Both the position numbers and the translations under genes were made by a program. Of a stretch of DNA of 5,499 nucleotides, positions 1 to 5,499 are shown one piece after another. How positions within the stretch are numbered: position 1 is the stretch's first letter; the number at the start of each line of letters is the position of its first letter. Location: NCBI GenBank assembly GCA_018812385.1, contig JAHJDU010000287.1, forward strand, positions 1 to 5,499, read 5' to 3'. Source of the stretch: Pseudomonadota bacterium. GTDB lineage: Bacteria; Desulfobacterota; Desulfobacteria; Desulfobacterales; Desulfobacteraceae. The notes below the pieces were generated by a model. That model made no database searches. It had not been told where the DNA came from and was given only the letters and a program-made list of their open reading frames with translations.

Positions 1-11
1 CAGACGTTCAT
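1..11 (-). CDS. Possible start of a further operon gene, cut by the window edge
   Basis: An ATG reads leftward from base 11 and opens with Met-Asn-Val before the window ends. A GGGAG Shine-Dalgarno-like sequence lies at 15-19, only three bases before the ATG, which is closer than ideal. The ATG falls 17 bases after the stop codon of the preceding radical SAM gene, on the same strand, a spacing like that between the two radical SAM genes. Three codons say nothing about function. The call rests on position and the ribosome-binding-like sequence alone. Confidence 0.35.
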
Positions 12-28
12 GATCTCCCGTGGGATAA

Positions 29-1495
29 TTATTCATTTATAGATTTCTTCCTTAACAATTTCCATAAATGCCACTCAATCGGAAACCTGTAGAAACCTGT
101 TGAAAGCCTTGATCTGGCTATTTTCATCAACACTCTCTGCTTAAATGATTCAGGCGGTTTTTTAGTCAAATACCCTTTCCACAGAAAAAATACGGAAGAA
201 GCAAACAAAGAATTGCTATTTTCTTTTTCCCATGGTTCCATACCATCGTTTACTTTATAATGAATATACTTTGCCCATTCTGTGGAATCAGAAGGCAAAT
301 CAGAATATGTTAAGTGATCTAACTGCCTGTAAACTTCGGTTTTTGGAAATGGGACAAACTTATAAATAAATACCTGGAAAAGATTAAGATCAAACCCGTA
401 TAATTTCAGCCCGCCCATTATAGAACCAATTGTCTGCTTTATATCATTATGGGTTTCTCCCGGCAATCCAACCATATAGTTAACGGCAACCCCTATTCCA
501 TATTTTCTTAATTTTTTTAAGGCAGGAATGACATCCCTGGCTTTTATACCCTTATTCAACCTGTCAAGAATATTTTGACTGCCTGATTCAACCCCGATAA
601 AAATCGATTTGCAACCACTTTTTCTGAGTAATTCAATAAATGTATCGTCCCATGAAATCACCTCATTAATTCTGCCATGGGCAGACCATGCAATATCAAT
701 TTTCTTTTGAATCAATCCATGGCAAATACCTTCAACCCGTTTTTTATTGATAAAAAATACATTATCCCAAAAAATTAATTCCTTGAATTTAAAGGTGTTC
801 CATAAATTTTCTATTTCAAAAATGACATTTTCTGATGATAATCCAATCCATTTCTTTTTGGAATCTGCACCAACACAACAATAATTACAGGAATATGGAC
901 ATCCAACACTTGACATATAATACATAATTTTGTTGCATTGGTAATATTTAAGATCAAGAAGTTTAAATTCATCAGACAAAAGGTTTGGCATGGCATCCAA
1001 AGATTCCAGTTCCCTTTCTTTTTCTTTAACAATACGGCTGGAGCTTTTCCATAGAATCCCCTTGATCCCGCTCAAGGATTCTTTTAATGATAATCTTTGA
1101 ACAACCTCAAGAAATGAATTTTCTCCCTGGCCTGCAACAACAATATCAACCTGGTTCATTTTTATGATTTCTTCAGAAAAAATGCTGGCATGCCATCCGC
1201 CGAAAACAATGGGTAAATTCGGAAATAATGATTTAACAAGATTCATTGCCCTGACGGCATCAATCATCTGATAACAGGTCAATGATGTTATTCCCAGGCA
1301 GATTGTACTATTGTCTATTGCTTCTAAAAAACGCGTCTTCAATTCTTCATGGGTGCTGGTAATTCTTCCGTCAATGATCTCTACATCTATATCCTTATCT
1401 CTCATCATCCTTGCGAGATATAAAATTTGAAGCGGTTCCCAGGTTGGAAAATCTGTCCGGGGTGTTACTGCAGGATAATAAAACAAAACTTTCAA
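29..1495 (-). CDS. Cobalamin-binding-domain radical SAM protein (BchE-like architecture), substrate unknown
   Basis: The 488-residue product has the layout of B12-dependent radical SAM enzymes. Residues 1 to about 150 form a Rossmann-like cobalamin-binding domain, opening with MKVLFYYP and containing GGWHAS at 99-104. No DxHxxG motif is present, as is usual in the BchE-type branch. The radical SAM core follows, with C199-x3-C203-x2-C206 for the 4Fe-4S cluster; an extra Cys207 is adjacent. GVESGS at 301-306 and GLPGET at 343-348 are typical core strands. The last 70 or so residues are basic and aromatic-rich, without a clear membrane span. Family members perform methylations, ring formation and other radical reactions on lipids, sugars, phosphonates or tetrapyrroles. 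A C-methylation in the glycan or lipid pathway is a guess from context. The start is TTG: AAGGA lies seven bases upstream, an in-frame TAA lies just beyond it, and the first codons match the family N-terminus. The gene is distinctly AT-rich compared with its neighbours, which may indicate separate acquisition. Confidence 0.88.
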   Translation of the reverse strand: MKVLFYYPAVTPRTDFPTWEPLQILYLARMMRDKDIDVEIIDGRITSTHEELKTRFLEAIDNSTICLGITSLTCYQMIDAVRAMNLVKSLFPNLPIVFGGWHASIFSEEIIKMNQVDIVVAGQGENSFLEVVQRLSLKESLSGIKGILWKSSSRIVKEKERELESLDAMPNLLSDEFKLLDLKYYQCNKIMYYMSSVGCPYSCNYCCVGADSKKKWIGLSSENVIFEIENLWNTFKFKELIFWDNVFFINKKRVEGICHGLIQKKIDIAWSAHGRINEVISWDDTFIELLRKSGCKSIFIGVESGSQNILDRLNKGIKARDVIPALKKLRKYGIGVAVNYMVGLPGETHNDIKQTIGSIMGGLKLYGFDLNLFQVFIYKFVPFPKTEVYRQLDHLTYSDLPSDSTEWAKYIHYKVNDGMEPWEKENSNSLFASSVFFLWKGYLTKKPPESFKQRVLMKIARSRLSTGFYRFPIEWHLWKLLRKKSINE

Positions 1496-1502
1496 TATTT
1501 GT

Positions 1503-1507
1503 TCCTT
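1503..1507 (-). promoter_or_regulatory. Ribosome binding site that fixes the TTG start at 1495
   Basis: AAGGA on the minus strand is separated by seven bases from the TTG. No in-frame ATG lies upstream before the TAA in the 21-bp gap between the two radical SAM genes, so this site supports the TTG as the true start. Confidence 0.6.
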
Positions 1508-1516
1508 TTTACTTAC

Positions 1517-2443
1517 TTATTTTGAGTACGCGGTTTGAGAAGGCGAATCTGTCACATTGTATCCCTTTTTATTCTTCAGGGTTTCTCTGGCATAATCCTC
1601 TGCCCAGGTATCACATTCAATGCACATGGGGTGGTTTTCATATTGTCCATTTTTGTGAAGTGTTCTTAAATTTGACAATTCAGGACCATTCCATAATTCC
1701 AGCAGACCTGCGTCCTTTCCGACTCTGCCCGGGGAATGATCAATATTAAAATCTTCACAGCACAACCCGAGGCGCCCGTCCCATGCAACAACGGCCTGGG
1801 ACCATAAAAGACTGCACGGTTTTCTCTCTGCCGGGACATTGGGCCAGCGTTTACTTTCAGGCGGATTTCTGTAATGTGACACCATGACCCCATCCACCTT
1901 GTTGATCCATTTTTCCACAAAAGCATCCTTCTGGTCCATGATCGCGTCATAGGCGACCATATTGAGTTTCACCTTTGGCACCATGCTTTGTTTTTTCTTT
2001 TTAAGGGTTAAAAGCATTTCCAGATTCTTCTCAACTTTAACAAGATCTGATTTCCATCTTATCTTATCATGGGTTTCAGGTGTTACCCCGTCAATACTGA
2101 ATGCAATCCAGTCAAGGCCCGCACTGATGACAAATTCAGCCCAGGATTCATCCATCAGCATGCCATTGGTTAAAAATCCGACTTCAATATTGGGAAAGGA
2201 CTTGGCCAGGCTTAAAATATCCCTTAAATCCGGATTCATAAGCGGTTCACCACCGCCATGGGCAGACACACAAACCTTTTTATCCCATGATCCGATTTCT
2301 CTGATCACAGGTTCCCAGGTTTCTCTTTTCATATTTCCAAAAGGCCGCACAACAAAACCATCAGGTCCATGCAGGGCACACCCCAGACACGACACATTAC
2401 ACAATGCACTGACCTCAAGAATAATACTGGATGGAATATGCAT
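1517..2443 (-). CDS. Radical SAM protein with one-cluster SPASM/twitch-like C-terminus
   Basis: The 308-residue product has the radical SAM signature C15-x3-C19-x2-C22, near the N-terminus as usual for this class, and a GGEP-type SAM-binding motif at 64-67 within HGGGEP. The C-terminal part carries C210, G223-x4-C228 (with adjacent C229), and C274-x2-C277. This set could hold one auxiliary 4Fe-4S cluster. The CX5CX3C segment of a full two-cluster SPASM domain is absent. The layout resembles the twitch domain of BtrN, the radical SAM dehydrogenase of an aminocyclitol, so alcohol oxidation on a sugar-like substrate is possible, but other activities of the superfamily cannot be excluded. No signal peptide or membrane segment is visible, so the protein is probably cytoplasmic. 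The ATG at 2443 has AAGGA six bases upstream. The gene stops 21 bp before the next radical SAM gene, so the two are probably co-transcribed. Confidence 0.87.
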   Translation of the reverse strand: MHIPSSIILEVSALCNVSCLGCALHGPDGFVVRPFGNMKRETWEPVIREIGSWDKKVCVSAHGGGEPLMNPDLRDILSLAKSFPNIEVGFLTNGMLMDESWAEFVISAGLDWIAFSIDGVTPETHDKIRWKSDLVKVEKNLEMLLTLKKKKQSMVPKVKLNMVAYDAIMDQKDAFVEKWINKVDGVMVSHYRNPPESKRWPNVPAERKPCSLLWSQAVVAWDGRLGLCCEDFNIDHSPGRVGKDAGLLELWNGPELSNLRTLHKNGQYENHPMCIECDTWAEDYARETLKNKKGYNVTDSPSQTAYSK

Positions 2444-2449
2444 AAACTT

Positions 2450-2454
2450 TCCTT
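2450..2454 (-). promoter_or_regulatory. Ribosome binding site of the SPASM-type radical SAM gene
   Basis: AAGGA on the minus strand sits six bases before the ATG at 2443 and supports that start codon. Confidence 0.55.
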
Positions 2455-2463
2455 TATGAGTTT

Positions 2464-2492
2464 ATATTATTGTAATTGTTTAGCCCGTTAAA
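2464..2492 (-). promoter_or_regulatory. Weak candidate promoter for the radical SAM gene pair
   Basis: On the minus strand TTTAAC (2487-2492) is separated by 17 bases from TAATAT (2464-2469) in an AT-rich stretch just upstream of the 2443 start. Both boxes match the sigma-70 consensus only partly, and the predicted transcript start would lie only a few bases before the ribosome binding site. Read-through from wzt could equally supply the transcript. Confidence 0.2.
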
Positions 2493-2507
2493 AGACGTTA
2501 TCTCAAA

Positions 2508-2577
2508 GCCCTGTCTGATGGATATTTGCAGGAGGTTAAGCGTTTAGCATCGAACAAGAATATCCATCGGATAGGGT
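2508..2577 (+). repeat. Long imperfect inverted repeat in the wzt/radical SAM spacer
   Basis: The arms at 2509-2526 and 2559-2576 pair over 18 positions. Ten of these, GATGGATATT against AATATCCATC, are an uninterrupted perfect core. The only imperfect positions are T2516/G2569 and G2513/T2572, with G2508/T2577 just outside. All are G-T pairs when the plus strand is folded and A-C mismatches on the minus strand. The 32-base loop contains a smaller stem, 2535-2539 with 2544-2548, which also has one G-T pair. No T-run follows either arm, so it is not a standard intrinsic terminator. It could be a structured RNA, a REP/MITE-like mobile palindrome, or a transcript-stabilising hairpin after wzt. 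The palindrome is seen directly; its role is unknown. Confidence 0.8.
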
Positions 2578-2609
2578 GGTTTCAAACATAAGAGCTGAAT
2601 AGTTACATA

Positions 2610-3800
2610 TTATTTTTCCCATGAACCGTTGAGAGAAATCATTCCAACCCCTTTTCCTGCGGCAATGGTGAAAGGCCCTAGATATTTTTTATCATACCAT
2701 AATAACCCTGATTCATCGGCAACAGCTCCCAGCAATAAAAAACTGCCAACCCTCAAAGGGATGGAATCCATGATATACCGGACAACAAAAGTCTGCCCCT
2801 TTGAATAGGGGCCATACTTCACACCGTCATGCTGTGTAATACCGGCACCGAGTATTTCTTCCCCGTTTTTCATCACTGCAAACCCGAAACCGGGACAGAC
2901 CCCGTCTGCCAATACCTTTATTTCCATTTCCAAAGCAATAGGCTCCCGGGTATTCAGACGAAGGAGATCAATACCTTTTCCATTAACTGATTTTGCAGTA
3001 AAGGACAGAATCCGGCAATCTTGTTCCAGCACCTCTTCAACGGGATGAATCGTTTCTACATCCTCAATTTTATCTTTTCTTCTATTGCATAAATCCTCAT
3101 ACATTCCCACCACTTCATCACAGGTCCCGGCCTTTCTGATTTTCCCATTTTCAAGCCAGATCACCTTGTCACATAACTCCTGTACATGATACATGGAATG
3201 GCTGCAGAAAAGCATTGTCTTGCCCTGTTCTTTGAACCGGTTCATCCTTTGGACACATTTTCTCTTAAAAGCCATATCCCCCACTGCAAGTGCTTCATCA
3301 ATGATCAGGATATCCGGTTCCACTGTTGTGGCAATGGAAAAGGCAAGTCTGACATGCATTCCTGAGGAATAGGTTCTGACCGGCCTGTCAATAAATGTCT
3401 CCAATTCGGCAAATTTAATGATTTCATGTTCCTTTTCCCGGATCTCAAGCTCAGGAATTCCAAGCAATGAAGCGTTCAAATGAATGTTCTGACGACCAGT
3501 AAACTCAGGGTGGAACCCGGCACCCAGTTCCAGCAATGCAGCAACCCTTCCATTGATCTCAATGGCTCCGGCAGTGGGTCGGACTGTTCCTGCAAGAAGC
3601 TTAAGCAGAGTTGATTTTCCAGCACCATTATCCCCGATCACTCCCAATGACTGACCAATCCCCAGATAAAAAGAAATGTCCTCCAGTGCTTTGAATACCG
3701 TGTGCCTTGGCTTTCTTAGCAAGGCCTCCAGAAGCCTGTCATGGGGTTTTTCATAAATTTTATACGCCTTATGAACATTTTGAACATTAACCCTGAACAT
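2610..3800 (-). CDS. wzt: Wzt: ATPase of polysaccharide ABC exporter with C-terminal glycan-recognition domain
   Basis: This is the cytoplasmic nucleotide-binding subunit that works with the Wzm permease to move undecaprenyl-linked glycan across the inner membrane. In the 396-residue product, residues 1 to about 235 are the ABC domain: Walker A GDNGAGKST at 56-64, the ELGAGF segment at 91-96 where most ABC proteins have the Q-loop, the Wzt/KpsT-style signature YSSGM at 144-148, Walker B ILIIDE at 164-169 with catalytic Glu169, and the switch His201. After a charged linker, residues from about 255 to 396 form a beta-rich Wzt-C domain ending in ISLNGSW. This domain is missing from short KpsT-type ATPases. 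In characterised O-antigen systems it recognises the modified chain end, so this exporter is probably selective for its own glycan. The ATG overlaps the end of the deacetylase gene by 14 bases, with AGG eight bases upstream, indicating translational coupling. Confidence 0.95.
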   Translation of the reverse strand: MFRVNVQNVHKAYKIYEKPHDRLLEALLRKPRHTVFKALEDISFYLGIGQSLGVIGDNGAGKSTLLKLLAGTVRPTAGAIEINGRVAALLELGAGFHPEFTGRQNIHLNASLLGIPELEIREKEHEIIKFAELETFIDRPVRTYSSGMHVRLAFSIATTVEPDILIIDEALAVGDMAFKRKCVQRMNRFKEQGKTMLFCSHSMYHVQELCDKVIWLENGKIRKAGTCDEVVGMYEDLCNRRKDKIEDVETIHPVEEVLEQDCRILSFTAKSVNGKGIDLLRLNTREPIALEMEIKVLADGVCPGFGFAVMKNGEEILGAGITQHDGVKYGPYSKGQTFVVRYIMDSIPLRVGSFLLLGAVADESGLLWYDKKYLGPFTIAAGKGVGMISLNGSWEK

Positions 3801-4593
3801 TGGATTTACCTGTTTGTTCTTTTTCCCTGTCCCGCAACTCGTCCATCAAAATATCCTTGATCCGGTTATTGAAATCATGACTGCGGATCACCAGATAGGC
3901 TTCTGCCATTTTTACATCCGCAGGTAAGGTAAAGGTCCGGAATCGATTTAATGAGAATGTATATTCATGAAAAGGACAGACGTTTAGCTGGCTTTCAAAA
4001 CACCTGATGGCAGCCAGTTTTTTATCCCATTGGCCTGTGATGTCAACAAGTATATCAGGGCTTGGCATGGGACGTCCGATTTCATACATAAAAAGATCTG
4101 GTTTTATCTCCAGACGACGAATCGATTCAAGAACAATCATGGCCAGGGTTCTGTGATCCGGATGCATCTCATAGATGGAAGGAGAATAAACAGCATTGGG
4201 CTTGAATTGATTTATTGCCCCAATCACCTTTTTTACCAGTTTTTCATCACATGCAAGTTCCCTGTCTGGAATTTCCCAAAACAAGGGTTTCCCATATCCC
4301 AGGATATCACCGGCTTTTCTGCTCTCCTCCTGCCTGGTCAGGATATAATTTTTCACCTCGGTTTCAGACCCGGTTCCCTGACGGATTTTATTTGCCAGTC
4401 CAGGATCTCCCAACCGGCCATCTGTGACAATAACAACATGGACAGGTTCATTGTTATCCACATGTTTTATTATGGTGCCGCCGCACCCAATGACCTCATC
4501 ATCTGAATGGGGTGCAAAAACCAGGGCAGTCCCCTTCCCTGCCTGACTGCAGGCTTTATAGGGCACAAACCGGGCTTCATAACTTATTTTCAC
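3787..4593 (-). CDS. PIG-L/LmbE-family zinc-dependent N-deacetylase
   Basis: The family removes acetyl groups from N-acetylglucosamine-type sugars, as in GlcNAc-PI, mycothiol, bacillithiol and glycan precursors. The 268-residue product has the first metal/catalytic motif as PHSDDE at 28-33 (usually HPDDE; Ser replaces Pro, while His29, Asp31 and Asp32 are kept). The second, HPDHR at 144-148, is complete. The third conserved region, KKLAAIRCFESQ at 191-202, has Phe199 where many members have His or Tyr. No signal peptide or membrane span is seen, so the enzyme is probably cytoplasmic. The start is GTG directly after the wzm TAA, with GGAG eleven bases upstream inside wzm, and the 3' end overlaps wzt. 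Its placement inside the exporter operon suggests that it deacetylates the glycan, or its lipid-linked precursor, before or during export. The exact substrate is unknown. Confidence 0.93.
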   Translation of the reverse strand: MKISYEARFVPYKACSQAGKGTALVFAPHSDDEVIGCGGTIIKHVDNNEPVHVVIVTDGRLGDPGLANKIRQGTGSETEVKNYILTRQEESRKAGDILGYGKPLFWEIPDRELACDEKLVKKVIGAINQFKPNAVYSPSIYEMHPDHRTLAMIVLESIRRLEIKPDLFMYEIGRPMPSPDILVDITGQWDKKLAAIRCFESQLNVCPFHEYTFSLNRFRTFTLPADVKMAEAYLVIRSHDFNNRIKDILMDELRDREKEQTGKSNVQG

Positions 4594-5394
4594 TTATAGC
4601 ACATCTCCAAAAGCAGCTTTTGAACGGATAAAAAACCAGGCACCAATACAATATGATATAAGAGAAAAAACTGCCATGGCAATTAATGGACCCATTTCCA
4701 CTCGACCCAGCAAGATACTGCTCCTGAAAACATCCACCACACTGGCCATGGGATTTAAGTTGAAAATAAAGGCCATTGATTCAGGCACCCGCGAGGCAGG
4801 ATATATAACGGGGGTGCCAAAAAACCAGAGCATAATAACAATATTGAACAATTCTCCAAGATCCCTGATAAACACACACATGGCTGATAAAAAAAAGGAC
4901 AGGCCAAGAACAAACAGCAGTTCAAAAATTAAGAACAGGGGAATAAGAAACCAGGTGGGATTGAAATATCCATTAAACCCGAGGTAAACAAGAAAAAGCC
5001 CAAACCCGATACCATTAATTATAAAATTGGAAATCACTACGCTGACCGGTAAAAGTTCAACCGGAAAAACAACTTTGGTAATAATCCGGGATTCAGTGAT
5101 GAGAATCCTGACAGCTTTGCCCAGACTTTCAGCAAAAATGGTCCAGGGGAAAAAACCGCACAGGAAAAAAATCACAAATTTATCTGTACCGGTTTCTTCA
5201 ATTGTGACCGTCACTCTCAATACCAGAGAAAAAACAAAAAAGTAGGCCAGAATCCTTGAAATCGGCGCCAGAAAAGTCCAGAGAAGCCCTGCAAAGGTAC
5301 CGGCAAACCGTCCTTTGATATCTTTGACAACAAATCCTTTTAATAAAGTACTATGACGATAAATTATAAAAAAAAGTGCTATGATCTGCTTCAT
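4594..5394 (-). CDS. wzm: Wzm: ABC-2 type permease of polysaccharide exporter
   Basis: This is the inner-membrane channel subunit of a Wzm/Wzt glycan exporter. The 266-residue length is typical. The N-terminal amphipathic segment VVKDIKGRFAGTFAGLLW (22-39) is the family hallmark and precedes hydrophobic stretches at about 41-60, 73-93, 113-140, 147-175, 182-201 and 236-256, consistent with six membrane spans. RDLGE at 177-181 and PVIYP at 195-199 match the coupling and pore-region motifs of the family, and the terminus FIRSKAAFGDVL is characteristic. The ATG has GGAAG ten bases upstream. The gene is the first in this run, preceded by a gene-free AT-rich leader, and its stop codon touches the start of the deacetylase gene. 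Its partner ATPase is wzt, one gene downstream. Confidence 0.94.
   Translation of the reverse strand: MKQIIALFFIIYRHSTLLKGFVVKDIKGRFAGTFAGLLWTFLAPISRILAYFFVFSLVLRVTVTIEETGTDKFVIFFLCGFFPWTIFAESLGKAVRILITESRIITKVVFPVELLPVSVVISNFIINGIGFGLFLVYLGFNGYFNPTWFLIPLFLIFELLFVLGLSFFLSAMCVFIRDLGELFNIVIMLWFFGTPVIYPASRVPESMAFIFNLNPMASVVDVFRSSILLGRVEMGPLIAMAVFSLISYCIGAWFFIRSKAAFGDVL
4605..4608 (-). promoter_or_regulatory. Ribosome binding site for the GTG-started deacetylase, inside wzm
   Basis: GGAG on the minus strand lies eleven bases before the GTG at 4593 and within the last codons of wzm. It supports the GTG and suggests that ribosomes finishing wzm re-initiate on the deacetylase gene. Confidence 0.4.
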
Positions 5395-5452
5395 CCGTGC
5401 TCATCTTCCAAGTATGTGCCACACTAAATATTATCACTTTTACAAACACAAA

Positions 5453-5481
5453 TTAATATCATCAACCCACTAAATTATCAA
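5453..5481 (-). promoter_or_regulatory. Candidate sigma-70-like promoter of the export operon
   Basis: On the minus strand TTGATA (5476-5481) is separated by exactly 17 bases from TATTAA (5453-5458). The stretch from 5395 to 5499 is AT-rich and carries no supported gene, as expected for an operon leader. The predicted transcript start, near 5446, would leave a leader of roughly 50 bases before wzm. The match is by eye only, and AT-rich DNA gives such matches by chance. Confidence 0.35.
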
Positions 5482-5499
5482 GATCAATGTTTTTTATTC

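Noticed and set aside
672..685. Shared short DNA string with 2254-2267 (GCCATGGGCAGAC), coding Ser-Ala-His-Gly in both radical SAM proteins
   Set aside because: The segments lie in non-equivalent parts of the two proteins and the match is only about 13 bases, so it is probably chance.
1962..2459. Plus-strand reading frame of 165 codons opposite the SPASM radical SAM gene
   Set aside because: It is antisense to a gene with clear cysteine motifs, shows no recognisable domain, and is low-complexity in places.
2535..2541. GTTAAGC in the palindrome loop, which fits the integron attC core pattern GTTRRRY
   Set aside because: It lies in the loop rather than at the end of the palindrome, and no matching RYYYAAC partner is found at the other side.
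2508..2577. Intrinsic terminator for wzt
   Set aside because: The arm is long but not GC-rich, the loop is 32 bases, and no T-run follows on the minus strand. Only a stabilising or processing role remains possible.
2530..2598. Small plus-strand gene after the AGGAGG in the palindrome
   Set aside because: No ATG, GTG or TTG lies at suitable spacing; the following frame would need an ATC start.
4030..4506. Plus-strand reading frame of 158 codons opposite the deacetylase gene
   Set aside because: It is the complement of a gene with intact catalytic motifs, and no domain or convincing ribosome binding site is seen.

Overview
The window reads as part of a surface-glycan (O-antigen or capsule-like) biosynthesis and export locus of a Gram-negative bacterium. 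All five complete genes lie on the minus strand, so transcription runs from high to low coordinates. The taxon cannot be fixed from sequence alone. Moderate-to-low GC, a Wzm/Wzt exporter and a cobalamin-binding radical SAM enzyme would suit an anaerobe such as a sulfate-reducing Desulfobacterota. That placement is inference.

Export module (5499 down to 2610): an AT-rich leader of about 105 bp with a plausible sigma-70-like promoter precedes wzm (5394-4594), the ABC-2 permease. Its TAA is followed with no gap by the GTG start of a PIG-L/LmbE-type zinc deacetylase (4593-3787). The last 14 bases of that gene overlap the start of wzt (3800-2610), the exporter ATPase, which carries a C-terminal Wzt-type carbohydrate-binding domain. 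This packing implies one transcript and translational coupling, so the deacetylase probably acts on the glycan or its lipid-linked precursor at the time of export.

Spacer (2609-2444): 166 bp with no supported gene. It holds an almost perfect long inverted repeat (2508-2577) whose non-Watson-Crick positions are all G-T pairs when the plus strand is folded. A weak promoter and a clear ribosome binding site for the next gene follow.

Radical SAM module (2443-29): a radical SAM protein with a one-cluster SPASM/twitch-like C-terminus (2443-1517) is followed 21 bp later by a cobalamin-binding-domain radical SAM protein (1495-29, TTG start). The second gene is visibly more AT-rich than the rest. A ribosome-binding-site-like sequence and an ATG just after it, at the left edge, suggest that a further gene continues out of the window.

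Taken together, the locus could deacetylate an amino sugar, export the chain through Wzm/Wzt with recognition by the Wzt C-terminal domain, and add a radical-chemistry modification to a sugar or lipid. The individual families are well supported. The shared pathway and the substrates are inferred. No glycosyltransferase or nucleotide-sugar enzyme lies inside the window.
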